Positions 1 to 7,228 of a stretch of DNA of 42,273 nucleotides are shown piece by piece. The notes beneath the pieces are model-generated. The model was not told where the DNA came from and did not search any database. It worked only from the letters and a program-made list of their open reading frames with translations. The position numbers and the translations under genes are program-made. This DNA comes from Clostridiales bacterium (GTDB lineage Bacteria; Bacillota; Clostridia; Christensenellales; DTU072). The stretch's first letter is position 1; each line of letters opens with the position of its first letter. The stretch is from positions 1-42,273 of the forward strand of contig DUON01000021.1 of assembly GCA_012838805.1 (NCBI GenBank). The letters are read 5' to 3'.

Positions 1-51
1 CTTATCGGCAAAAGACTTAAAACCATAAATCTCAATTTTCTTAAAATTCAA
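1..51 (-). CDS. smc: SMC chromosome segregation ATPase, N-terminal fragment (cut by window edge)
   Basis: Only the first 17 codons are inside the window. Read on the minus strand from a TTG start they give LNFKKIEIYGFKSFADK, which matches the conserved beginning of bacterial SMC proteins (first strand followed by GFKSFADK, shortly before the Walker A loop). SMC is the ATPase that organises and helps segregate the chromosome with ScpA and ScpB. The TTG is chosen because GAGGT lies four bases upstream and no in-frame ATG occurs before the upstream stop codon (85-87). A good sigma-A promoter lies just upstream (92-120), so the gene seems to have its own promoter although it follows comEC on the same strand. 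The identification rests on a short but very characteristic stretch. Confidence 0.8.
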   Translation of the reverse strand, partial: MNFKKIEIYGFKSFADK

Positions 52-91
52 AACGACCTCGTATAAAGCGTATTTTCTTATTGACTATATT

Positions 92-120
92 ATTATAATA
101 ATAAATACGCCTTTTTGCAA
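92..120 (-). promoter_or_regulatory. Sigma-A type promoter for smc
   Basis: On the minus strand, TTGCAA (115-120) is followed after 17 bases by a perfect TATAAT (92-97). Transcription would start around 85 and give a short leader ahead of the smc TTG codon at 51. Confidence 0.65.
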
Positions 121-164
121 GGAAGAAAGAGGCATTTCAAATTATTACAAAGAAATAATAAAAG

Positions 165-1667
165 CTAAAAAATGATTAATAGAATTATTCCCACAAACAA
201 AATGGCGGAAAAAGCCGTTATTTTTTGTTGCTTGTCGAGAAGCACATATCTTGAAATAAGTATCATGGCTATTACATATACTGCTGTGAAAATGCCCATT
301 CCCGACGACGGAAGCGAGGCATAAGGAAGACGGGACAATATATTGACAAGAAACCTTATGATATCCAGAACTATATCGGGCATTAGGAACAGAAAGCCCA
401 TTCCCTGCCAGACAAGGGATAATACCCCAGCCACAAAAAGCAAAATATACCCCACTGTCACTATGGGCAATACAATAAGGTTTGCGGGCAAAAAATAAAG
501 GGACATGACCCCAAAGACATTCAGGCACAAGGGCAATAAAAAGATATTGGCGGATAGGGAAAGCGCACAGGAGGCGCTGACATACTTTCTGAATTTGTTT
601 TTTGATTTTTGCATAAAGAAATTATATATCGGCTTGAAAAAGAGAAAGATGCCAAATACAGCGGCAAGGCTCATAATAAAGCTTAATGAAAAAAGCGTCC
701 TTGGAGAAATCAAGAGCATGACCACGCTTGCAAAAGCAAGAGAGCTTAAGCCGTCGCTTTTTTTATAAACCGCCTGTGCAAGAAGATAGCTGACCGCCAT
801 AATAGCGGCTCTTACAGCGCTTGGGGGAAATGCGGTAATCAAGCAGTACATAAACAGTATCCCCGCCATAATCGCCATGGAAAGCATTCTATGTATCCTT
901 ATTTTTTTCATTAAAAAAGCAAATATCGCCACTACAAATCCGATATGAAGCCCGGATACCGCAAAGATATGACTTAGCCCCGAGACCCTTATCGCCTCTA
1001 ATTCTTGGGGGCTGACCCAACTTACATCGCCGAATAGAAGAGAATGGGCAAAAGCCTTATTTGGTTCTTTCATATATTCGTCCATAGGCAAAGTCATTCT
1101 CTTTCTTATCTTTTCAGAAAAGGTTAAATTCTTATCCACATCCAAAACGCCTATCATCTCCATGTTGTAAAAGACCCCGTTCCCATAACTGGCTCTGGAT
1201 GCGTGATCGGAAAATTCTATTTTCTTATTCTCTATCTTCCCATAGAATTCTACTGTGTCGAATATCTCAAAATTGTTTTCGCCATAAACCCTTAAGTGTG
1301 CTTGCCCTTTCGCCTTAAAACCGTCAATTTTAAGGATTTTCAGCGTAAGGTTGTCGTATTTTTCGCCTCTATTAATCTTCGCCACTTTCGCTGTAATAAA
1401 ATATCCTTCATCGGGATTGTAGCTCTGATAAGACGAATTATATTGAACATAATGCCCTAAATATCCCGCCGCGAAAAATAATAAAATAACGGCGATAATA
1501 AAGTTTTTTTTGAAAAAAAGAAAACCCGAAATGGATAAAACAACGCCCAGAACAATCCAAAAGAGAATTTTGTTTTGAATGGCAAAAAAACTTATAAAAA
1601 TGCCCAACATAAGACCTAAGGCAGCAAACACCATAGGTCTATTATTAATAATTCGAGTTTTTTTCAT
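165..1667 (-). CDS. comEC: ComEC/Rec2-type competence membrane protein without a metallo-beta-lactamase domain
   Basis: ComEC forms the membrane channel that carries single-stranded DNA into the cytoplasm during transformation. The 500-residue product has two to three N-terminal membrane helices (about 12-72), a soluble DUF4131/OB-like segment (about 75-200) and the polytopic Competence domain (about 205-490). It carries the diagnostic motif SGLSHIFAVSGLHIG at 229-243. Full-length ComEC is usually 700-800 residues and ends in an MBL-fold nuclease-like domain; here the protein stops after the last membrane helix (LLIIF). The start overlaps the stop of the upstream MBL-fold gene by four bases, so the two are translationally coupled. 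It is the last gene of the pyrophosphatase-oxidoreductase cluster. Function in DNA uptake is inferred from family; no other competence genes are in view. Confidence 0.85.
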   Translation of the reverse strand: MKKTRIINNRPMVFAALGLMLGIFISFFAIQNKILFWIVLGVVLSISGFLFFKKNFIIAVILLFFAAGYLGHYVQYNSSYQSYNPDEGYFITAKVAKINRGEKYDNLTLKILKIDGFKAKGQAHLRVYGENNFEIFDTVEFYGKIENKKIEFSDHASRASYGNGVFYNMEMIGVLDVDKNLTFSEKIRKRMTLPMDEYMKEPNKAFAHSLLFGDVSWVSPQELEAIRVSGLSHIFAVSGLHIGFVVAIFAFLMKKIRIHRMLSMAIMAGILFMYCLITAFPPSAVRAAIMAVSYLLAQAVYKKSDGLSSLAFASVVMLLISPRTLFSLSFIMSLAAVFGIFLFFKPIYNFFMQKSKNKFRKYVSASCALSLSANIFLLPLCLNVFGVMSLYFLPANLIVLPIVTVGYILLFVAGVLSLVWQGMGFLFLMPDIVLDIIRFLVNILSRLPYASLPSSGMGIFTAVYVIAMILISRYVLLDKQQKITAFSAILFVGIILLIIF

Positions 1668-2386
1668 ATATGATAGGTTTTGAGTTCCTCCGCAAGAAAA
1701 GCATTTTTGTTTTGGCTGAGTGCCTCTTGCAAAGTTTCTTCCTCCTTACCGTATTCCAAATGCGCAAGCATGACCTTAGGGATATCCTTAGTGATATAGG
1801 CTATCTCCTTGACGCTGATATGCGGCAAACCTTGTTTGTGGTTTTTTTCTAAAATACAAGCGTCCACAATGGCGAAATCAGCTCCCAAAAACAATCTGTC
1901 CAAGTTCTCCTTGTCCATAATGTCGGCAGTATAGCTCAAGCTCTTTTCATTACTGGATACCTTAACAGCATAAGTAGGCAAAGGATGATTCACCTTAAAA
2001 AATTCTAAATCGATGTCCTTAATGGCGGTTTTAAGCCCGTCAGAAATCTCAATCGTTTGAAATCCCTCACAGCTTTTAAGTGCCATAAATTCGTTATATG
2101 GCTCTTTGGGCATAAAAAAAGGCAATTTGGTATCCCAAACTCCCGTTTTTATAAACTCAAACGCCACATTCCGAAACACAAAGGCGTCCGCACAGTGGTC
2201 ACCATGGAAGTGCGAAACAACAACGGCGTCTATATGTTTATAATCAATAACCTTATCAAGATTTTTAAGCGAAGCGCTGCCCATATCCAGTACTATTTTG
2301 GTTTGGGCACTCTCTATGAGATAACAGCATGTGGCACCGTCTTTGTTCGGATATTTTCCATATCTGCCTATGGCGGTTACTTTCAT
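1664..2386 (-). CDS. MBL-fold metallo-hydrolase (YhfI-like)
   Basis: This 240-residue protein is a single metallo-beta-lactamase-fold domain. The zinc motif HFHGDH is at residues 59-64. A later Asp in the segment YTADIMDKENL and a His in the segment MLAHLEYG supply the remaining expected ligands. The N-terminus (MKVTAIGRYG...) resembles the YhfI/RNase Z-like cytoplasmic group, whose substrates are largely unknown. It has no signal peptide or membrane helix. It lies nine bases after the DUF1667 gene and overlaps the comEC start by four bases. Because the neighbouring ComEC lacks its usual C-terminal MBL domain, this protein might supply that activity in trans, but its sequence looks more like free-standing MBL hydrolases, so that is only an inference. 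Confidence 0.8.
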   Translation of the reverse strand: MKVTAIGRYGKYPNKDGATCCYLIESAQTKIVLDMGSASLKNLDKVIDYKHIDAVVVSHFHGDHCADAFVFRNVAFEFIKTGVWDTKLPFFMPKEPYNEFMALKSCEGFQTIEISDGLKTAIKDIDLEFFKVNHPLPTYAVKVSSNEKSLSYTADIMDKENLDRLFLGADFAIVDACILEKNHKQGLPHISVKEIAYITKDIPKVMLAHLEYGKEEETLQEALSQNKNAFLAEELKTYHI

Positions 2387-2395
2387 ATTCCCCTC

Positions 2396-2737
2396 TCAAT
2401 AGACATTTGATGTCGCGACTATATCGGCGTTTGTGCCCAGTATATTTTTTATCAAGACTTTTCCCGCTTTTATCGGTTTGGGAGCGGAGCTTGACTTTAT
2501 GGCTTTTAAGACATCAAAAATCAGTTCTTTATCTACGGGCAGAGAAGTTTTACAAGGCACAAACCCACCTCCTTTTATGGGAAAAAGCGTGGTCACCGTC
2601 CTTTGGGGGTTGATATATTCCTTTCTGCCATACACTTCCCCCCTTCTGCAGATATTCCCCTTTACTTCCAAAAGCCCTTTTTTCTCTTTTACTTCAAGGG
2701 CGCATGCAGCGCCACACATTATGCATACAATCTCCAT
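2396..2737 (-). CDS. DUF1667 cysteine-rich redox partner protein
   Basis: The 113-residue protein starts MEIVCIMCGAAC and has four cysteines in the DUF1667 arrangement: Cys5, Cys8, Cys12, and Cys30 in the segment KGNICRRGEVYG. That pattern suggests a metal or Fe-S site. DUF1667 proteins are found next to FAD-dependent oxidoreductases of the anaerobic glycerol-3-phosphate dehydrogenase set. Here the gene begins one base after the stop of such an oxidoreductase, so co-translation is very likely and a physical complex is plausible. The usual third partner, a GlpA-like dehydrogenase, is not in the window. Family assignment is fairly sure; electron acceptor and substrate are unknown. Confidence 0.85.
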   Translation of the reverse strand: MEIVCIMCGAACALEVKEKKGLLEVKGNICRRGEVYGRKEYINPQRTVTTLFPIKGGGFVPCKTSLPVDKELIFDVLKAIKSSSAPKPIKAGKVLIKNILGTNADIVATSNVY

Positions 2738-2738
2738 A

Positions 2739-4013
2739 TCACGCCTCCATGCTTATAGTCAAATTGCCCTTGACGCCTTGGATATTTACCTCCGCCTCAA
2801 CCAACTCTTCTGGAGAGATGACAACGAACTTTTTGGCGTATATCAGCTCGTCTTGACTAAATATATCAAGGCGCGCATCTCTTAAAGTTTTTTTCACGCG
2901 GAAATAAATCTTAACTTTATGGTCTAAAGTATTTATCCTTTGAGGCAAAGCGTATTCTATAAGATTGGAGCTTTTCACCTTAACGCTGATTATATTATTG
3001 TGAGACAAAGCGTACTCTATAAGATCTGAGCTTTCCACCTCAACGCTGATTGAATTCTTACTTTCGCTTTGTTCTTTGGCGTATAAAGCGGCGTTTTTGC
3101 CGGCAACTTCGCCCTCAAAAGTTATGTCGGCAATGGAGCTATGTATAATCAGAGCGTCACCCGTCAAGAAAAACCCCTCAATAGAAGTCTGTCTTTTTTG
3201 GTCTATTACGGCTGTATTTGTAAGGTTTTCTTTTTCTATGTTCAGTTTGTCCAATAGTTCATATTGGGGTTGCAAGCCCATGGAAACAATCAGCGTATCA
3301 CATGGAATGAATTCTTTCTTTTGACCGTTCTTGGTATCTGTGACTATATGGACTCCTTCAACCTTTTCTTCGCCCTCTATACTTTGGATATGAGAATTTA
3401 GACAAAGGGGTATGCCATAATCGCTTAAACAATAGGATATGTTCTTAATAGAAGCCGAAGGATAAGGCGCAGGCTCTACAACACAGAGGACCTTTGCGCC
3501 CTCATATATCAAACGCCTTGCCACAATAAGCGCCAAGTCGTCCGAACCTAAGACAACAGCATTCTCGCCTATCTTTTTGCCCTCAAGGTTGATAATCCTT
3601 TGAGCTTGTCCGGCGGTATATATTCCCTTTTTATCAATGAGATAATCAAACGCTTTCTCTCTGCAGCCTGTCGAAAGGACTATTGACTTTGCGTTTATTT
3701 GAAATCTTTTCCCAAAATTTATACAAGAAATCTTTTTGTCTAAGGAAATCTCTGTAACTTCAGTATTTAATAGGTATTCAACGCAACTGTTGTTGATTAA
3801 TTCGATAAGTTTATTGGCGTATTCAGTTCCCGTTAAGTCTTTATTGAAAATACTTTGACCATAGCCGTTGTGTATACATTGATTGAGCCTGCCGCCAAGA
3901 GCCTTGTCTTTTTCCAATAAAATAACGCTGGCTCCCTCCCTATCGGCAGCCAAGGCACTTGCCATGCCCGCAGGTCCGCCTCCAATAACCGCTACATCAT
4001 ACTCTTTTTTCAT
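2739..4013 (-). CDS. NAD(P)/FAD-dependent oxidoreductase (partner of DUF1667)
   Basis: The product (424 residues from the chosen start) has an N-terminal FAD Rossmann motif VIGGGPAG (residues 9-16), then GGRLNQCIHNGYG and a GCRE segment typical of the oxidoreductase that accompanies DUF1667 in glycerol-3-phosphate dehydrogenase gene sets. A second dinucleotide-binding region (VVLGSDDLALIVAR) and a late TGDALI motif complete the disulfide-reductase-like fold. ATG 4013 is preferred over the upstream ATG at 4115, because the longer version overlaps the pyrophosphatase gene and adds residues ahead of the Rossmann strand. Residues about 318-358 contain an in-frame 20-residue tandem duplication (two LIEYAL copies) just before the C-terminal domain. 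It probably passes electrons between NAD(P)H and the DUF1667 protein; the substrate is not known. Confidence 0.85.
   Translation of the reverse strand: MKKEYDVAVIGGGPAGMASALAADREGASVILLEKDKALGGRLNQCIHNGYGQSIFNKDLTGTEYANKLIELINNSCVEYLLNTEVTEISLDKKISCINFGKRFQINAKSIVLSTGCREKAFDYLIDKKGIYTAGQAQRIINLEGKKIGENAVVLGSDDLALIVARRLIYEGAKVLCVVEPAPYPSASIKNISYCLSDYGIPLCLNSHIQSIEGEEKVEGVHIVTDTKNGQKKEFIPCDTLIVSMGLQPQYELLDKLNIEKENLTNTAVIDQKRQTSIEGFFLTGDALIIHSSIADITFEGEVAGKNAALYAKEQSESKNSISVEVESSDLIEYALSHNNIISVKVKSSNLIEYALPQRINTLDHKVKIYFRVKKTLRDARLDIFSQDELIYAKKFVVISPEELVEAEVNIQGVKGNLTISMEA
2941..3050 (-). repeat. 60-bp in-frame tandem duplication inside the oxidoreductase gene
   Basis: Positions 2941-2990 and 3001-3050 match at 44 of 50 bases with an exact 60-base period, for example CAAAGCGTATTCTATAAGAT against CAAAGCGTACTCTATAAGAT. 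The unit encodes about 20 residues centred on SS(D/N)LIEYAL, so the reading frame is kept. Confidence 0.85.
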
Positions 4014-4077
4014 TTTTGGTATCCCAATTTTTATAATCAAATATTGAAGGGTATTAAGAAAAAATCTTATAGAATGT

Positions 4078-4614
4078 CTATCTTCCCGGCAAAAATTTCT
4101 CCTTATAGCTTTCAATACTTCTTTGTATGGTTTCTATGGCTTTCTTTTTGTCGTCAATGTGCATATTCGCTGTATGCTTATCTTCAAGCTCCTTGTATAC
4201 GGTAAAGAAGTGACATATTTCGTTCATAATGTGTTTGGGAAGCTCTTCTATTTCTTTGAAGTTGTTCCAAGTGGGGTCATTGAAAGGAATGGCTATGATT
4301 TTGTTGTCCATAAAGCCTTCATCGGTCATGGATACCATGCCTACTGGATAGCAGCGGCAAATCGCCATTGGTTTTATTGCCTCGCTGCAAAGCACTAAAA
4401 CATCCATAGGGTCGTGGTCCTCGCAATAAGTTTTGGGAATAAACCCATAATTCGCAGGATAGTGGGTAGAGGTATATAGAACTCTATCCAATATCAAAAG
4501 ACCGCTTTGCTTGTCAAGTTCGTATTTGTTTTTCGAACCCTTAGAGATTTCGATAACCGCCAAAAAATCTTCGGGGGTTATTCTATCCGAGCTTATATCA
4601 TGCCAAACATTCAT
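4078..4614 (-). CDS. ppa: Inorganic pyrophosphatase, family I
   Basis: The soluble enzyme hydrolyses pyrophosphate to two phosphates and so pulls biosynthetic reactions forward. The 178-residue length fits bacterial family I enzymes. The signature DHDPMDVL lies at residues 66-73 with the metal-binding aspartates 66, 68 and 71; further acidic ligands are in TDEG (98-99) and D103. Upstream are KYELDK (30-35) and YPANYGFIP (52-60), also typical of the active site. GGAGATG provides a ribosome site before ATG 4614. A promoter lies at 4649-4677, making this the first gene of the minus-strand operon that continues through comEC; about 64 bases separate it from the oxidoreductase start. Confidence 0.95.
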   Translation of the reverse strand: MNVWHDISSDRITPEDFLAVIEISKGSKNKYELDKQSGLLILDRVLYTSTHYPANYGFIPKTYCEDHDPMDVLVLCSEAIKPMAICRCYPVGMVSMTDEGFMDNKIIAIPFNDPTWNNFKEIEELPKHIMNEICHFFTVYKELEDKHTANMHIDDKKKAIETIQRSIESYKEKFLPGR

Positions 4615-4648
4615 TTTTCATCTCCCAAATCCAATAATATATGATATT

Positions 4649-4677
4649 ATTATACTATTAAATGAATATTTTAGCAA
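4649..4677 (-). promoter_or_regulatory. Sigma-A type promoter for the ppa-comEC operon
   Basis: On the minus strand TTGCTA (4672-4677) is followed after 17 bases by a perfect TATAAT (4649-4654). The leader to the ppa start would be about 30 bases. Confidence 0.55.
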
Positions 4678-4742
4678 TAAAAACCCCGCCCATATATTCT
4701 TTTATTCAAAAGGAGCGTAAGGGAATAAAATTCAAAAAACGC

Positions 4743-4771
4743 TTAACAGCTCATAAGTTTAATGGTATAAT
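4743..4771 (+). promoter_or_regulatory. Extended -10 promoter for the DUF4364 gene
   Basis: TTAACA (4743-4748), a 17-base spacer and TATAAT (4766-4771) preceded by TGg at 4763-4765 form an extended -10 promoter. The expected transcript start is about 20 bases before ATG 4798. Confidence 0.7.
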
Positions 4772-4797
4772 AGATAAACACCATAGAAAGGTAGATT

Positions 4798-5322
4798 ATG
4801 ATACACGACGAAAGAATAAGCAATAAGCTTCTTGTTCTGTTTGTTCTGGACAAAATGGAAATTCCCATAAACGAGGATTTGCTCTTATCTATTTGTTCAA
4901 CCGATAACGAATGGATACCATATTTTTATTGCAAACAGATTATTGCCGACCTTGCCGAAGCGGGCTTTATCACCAAAATCGACGGCAGCGTAAGGAATCC
5001 CATTCTTGCCCTTACCGAAGACGGCCGTATCTGCCTTTCTCATTTCTATAACGATATCCCCAAGTCCGTGCGCGACACCGTAACCGAATATGCCCGCGCC
5101 ACAAGACTGAATTATAAAAAACAACAAGAATTCCTTTGCGACTATAAAAAGAACGGAGACGGTTCTTATACTGTGGAGATGTCGATACAAGAGATTACAA
5201 AACCTATCATGCACTTGAAATTTGTCGTGCCCAATCTTCAAAAGGCAATATCTATCTATAATCAATGGAACAGTAAAGCTCCCGAAGTTTATAAAAGTAT
5301 CTATGATATTCTGATAGACTGA
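4798..5322 (+). CDS. DUF4364 family protein (winged-helix-like)
   Basis: The 174-residue protein matches the DUF4364 pattern found in Clostridia and relatives: an N-terminal helical/winged-helix half (SNKLLVLFVLDKMEIPI through ALTEDGR, residues about 8-80) and a C-terminal alpha/beta half with VEMSIQEITKPIMHLKFVVP. It has no signal peptide or membrane helix. The N-terminal half looks like a small DNA-binding fold ending in a PadR/MarR-like turn (LTEDGR), so a regulatory role is possible, but the family has no established function known to me. It is transcribed alone from its own extended -10 promoter and converges on mgtE with 28 bases between stop codons. Confidence 0.8.
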   Translation: MIHDERISNKLLVLFVLDKMEIPINEDLLLSICSTDNEWIPYFYCKQIIADLAEAGFITKIDGSVRNPILALTEDGRICLSHFYNDIPKSVRDTVTEYARATRLNYKKQQEFLCDYKKNGDGSYTVEMSIQEITKPIMHLKFVVPNLQKAISIYNQWNSKAPEVYKSIYDILID

Positions 5323-5350
5323 CAAAACCTTGAATTATTTTTATCTTTTA

Positions 5351-6715
5351 TTATAACCAAGCCGACATAAACAGATTGACGAACAAGAAGTATATGGAAA
5401 GACCTGTTATTGCCTTTATCGTAATGATAATAGGGTCTGCCCCCGCCGCTTGGTCAAGTCCAAGTTTGTTGAGAAGATACGGAATCCCGAAGCCCAAGCC
5501 AGTTGCGATAGTCATGGTTATGACAAGAGAGCATGCCACCGCAAGACTAAGCCCAAGCATTCCCTGCCATATAAAAGAAATCACGCCGGCGATTGTTCCC
5601 ACAATAAGACCCATAGACAGCCCTACCAACAATTCTTTTCTCAACGCTTTCCAAAATTCATTGGGCTTAATGTGTCCTAAAACAAAGGCTCTTGTAAAAA
5701 TAGTGCTGGATTGTGTTCCCGTATTTCCGCCCATATCCATGATAATAGGCATAAATATAGCGGCAGACGCCAAAGCTGCCAAGGTGTTTTCAAAAGCGTG
5801 GATGACCGAACCCGCAAGCAGACTTCCCGCAAGCGTAATAAGCAAAAACGGAAGCCTTACTTTCCAGATACTGAATATTGAGCCTTTAACAAGGGTTTCG
5901 CTCTTTCCGCTTTCATCTTTATAGGACGCCAAACCTGATTTTTGGAACACATCTTCGGTGGTCTCCTCTTCAATAATTTCCATAGCGTCGTCTACTGTGA
6001 TAATGCCAACCAGCCTATTCTCTTTGTCGACTACGGGTATAGCCAAAAGACCAAGGTCATAAAGTTTTCTTGCCACATCCTCTTGATTGGTGTCGGTGGT
6101 GACGGACACAACGCCTGTACTCATAATGCTTTCTATCGTGTCATTCTCATCGGCTATGATAATATCCCTAAGCGATGTCACGCCTTCAAGCACTCTGCTG
6201 TCATTGGTGACATATATAGTATAGATTGTTTCCTTTTCTTCGGCTTCGTCTCTTATTCTCTTAAGCGCTTGTTTGATAGTCAAGTGCTTTTTTAAGCTGA
6301 CATATTCGGTGGTCATTATCCTGCCCGCAGTCTCTTGTTCGTACCCCATAAGAAGCGCGGTGGACTCTCTTTCTTCAGGAGAGAGTTTGGCAAGCAGTTT
6401 TTGAGTGACCTTTGCGGGCATTTCGTCAAAGAGCTTTACTCTATCGTCTGGCGGAAGCTCGTTGATAAGCTCTATTACTCGGTCTTCGGTGAAAGAAGCA
6501 AAAAGGCGTTGCTGAAGCCCGGTGTCCAGTTCCTCAAACACCTCAATAGATAAATCTTTATTTAACAAACGAAAAACAAGAACGCTGTCTTCCGGAGACA
6601 AAGCGTCGATTATTGTAAGTATCTCAATAATATCCAGTTCATTGATAAGTTTCTTCAGAGCTACAATGTCTTTATTATCGAGATAAGTCCGTACAAGCTC
6701 TGTTTTCTTTGACAT
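5351..6715 (-). CDS. mgtE: MgtE-type magnesium transporter
   Basis: MgtE is a dimeric Mg2+ channel of the inner membrane, gated by its cytosolic domains when internal Mg2+ is high. The 454 residues show the helical N domain (about 1-130, with LPPDDRVKLFDEMP), paired CBS domains (about 131-255, including MTTEYVSL and IPVVDKENRLVGIITVDD), a linker helix and five expected membrane helices (about 280-454) ending in DPIIITIKAITGLSIYF. Start ATG 6715 has GGAGGTGA seven bases upstream. Expression is very likely controlled by Mg2+ twice: at transcription through the M-box leader (6912-7046) and at the protein through the CBS gate. The start lies inside a short upstream ORF in another frame (6661-6783). 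Confidence 0.95.
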   Translation of the reverse strand: MSKKTELVRTYLDNKDIVALKKLINELDIIEILTIIDALSPEDSVLVFRLLNKDLSIEVFEELDTGLQQRLFASFTEDRVIELINELPPDDRVKLFDEMPAKVTQKLLAKLSPEERESTALLMGYEQETAGRIMTTEYVSLKKHLTIKQALKRIRDEAEEKETIYTIYVTNDSRVLEGVTSLRDIIIADENDTIESIMSTGVVSVTTDTNQEDVARKLYDLGLLAIPVVDKENRLVGIITVDDAMEIIEEETTEDVFQKSGLASYKDESGKSETLVKGSIFSIWKVRLPFLLITLAGSLLAGSVIHAFENTLAALASAAIFMPIIMDMGGNTGTQSSTIFTRAFVLGHIKPNEFWKALRKELLVGLSMGLIVGTIAGVISFIWQGMLGLSLAVACSLVITMTIATGLGFGIPYLLNKLGLDQAAGADPIIITIKAITGLSIYFLFVNLFMSAWL

Positions 6716-6783
6716 TTTGTCACCTCCATGAATGTAAAAAGTGTAAAAGCAAGATTATCACATAAGTTAGGGCTTTCATCCAT
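6661..6783 (-). CDS. Possible 40-residue leader peptide overlapping the mgtE start
   Basis: An ATG at 6783 has a near-perfect ribosome site (AGGAGGTG, about nine bases upstream) and opens 40 codons (MDESPNLCDNLAFTLF...) ending with TAG at 6661-6663. The frame differs from mgtE and overlaps its first 55 bases; the mgtE ribosome site lies inside this ORF. It starts just downstream of the leader terminator, so it is transcribed only on readthrough. The arrangement suggests translational coupling or a regulatory leader peptide. I know no homologue. The strong ribosome site is the main evidence; it could also be an accidental or secondary initiation site. Confidence 0.45.
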   Translation of the reverse strand: MDESPNLCDNLAFTLFTFMEVTKCQRKQSLYGLISIIKTL

Positions 6784-6810
6784 TCGGACTCACCTCCTTT
6801 TCATTGTCAT

Positions 6811-6835
6811 TAAAAAACGACTCATAAGGAGTCGC
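6811..6835 (-). terminator. Riboswitch-controlled intrinsic terminator in the mgtE leader
   Basis: On the minus strand CGACTC-CTTAT-GAGTCG (6818-6834) is followed by six T (6812-6817). The 5' arm (GACTCC) can also pair with GGAGTT upstream in the leader, giving a candidate antiterminator. Mg2+-bound M-box would favour the terminator and shut off mgtE. Confidence 0.8.
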
Positions 6836-6911
6836 AAGGCAAAAACTAAAATTGTCAATAAATTAAGAACAATTTTTCTATTTCTTGGAACTCCTAGTTT
6901 CAGTTTTGACT

Positions 6912-7046
6912 CTTGTCATCGTAGATTTTCTAACAATCAGCTGTGTTAAGCATAACCTTAATCCGATTATGCTTGTTAACCCATTGGCGTCTCTGGACAT
7001 TTCTGGGCAACAGCTTGTGTATGACAAGTAGTCTCACCTAACAAGC
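6912..7046 (-). promoter_or_regulatory. M-box (ykoK) magnesium riboswitch
   Basis: The minus strand has the conserved M-box blocks in order: TTAGGTGAG, GCTGTTGCCCAGAAATGTCC, AGACGCCAATGGGT, a variable hairpin (AAGCATAA/TTATGCTT) and CTACGATGACAAG. The closing helix P1 forms between CTTGTT (7040-7045) and GACAAG (6912-6917). M-box RNAs bind several Mg2+ ions and turn off downstream Mg2+ uptake genes. The location upstream of mgtE with a terminator behind it fits. Confidence 0.92.
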
Positions 7047-7072
7047 TACCATATATATTTGTTTCTATTACC

Positions 7073-7101
7073 ATTCTACTCACATTCCTTTTTATTGTCA
7101 A
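7073..7101 (-). promoter_or_regulatory. Sigma-A type promoter for the mgtE leader
   Basis: On the minus strand a consensus TTGACA (7096-7101) is followed after 17 bases by TAGAAT (7073-7078). The transcript would start about 20 bases before the M-box aptamer. Confidence 0.75.
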
Positions 7102-7143
7102 CACATTTTATCTTTTATCAAGTGTTTATCTATTATTATAGAC

Positions 7144-7197
7144 AAAAAAACATTCTAAAGCCCCGATTCAAGCAGATAGCAAATAGAATGTTTTTTT
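7144..7197 (-). terminator. Terminator-like inverted repeat after the metallophosphoesterase gene
   Basis: AAAAAAACATTCTA and TAGAATGTTTTTTT are inverted copies around a loop of about 26 bases, with a T tract in both directions. It lies just downstream of the stop codon at 7229 and just upstream of the mgtE promoter, so it would isolate the two units. Confidence 0.6.
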
Positions 7198-7228
7198 GTT
7201 CTTTCTTAAAGGATATATTTTACTCTGC

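Noticed and set aside
4014..4115. N-terminal extension of the FAD oxidoreductase
   Set aside because: It overlaps the end of the pyrophosphatase gene and adds 34 residues ahead of the Rossmann strand; ATG 4013 gives the usual family N-terminus.
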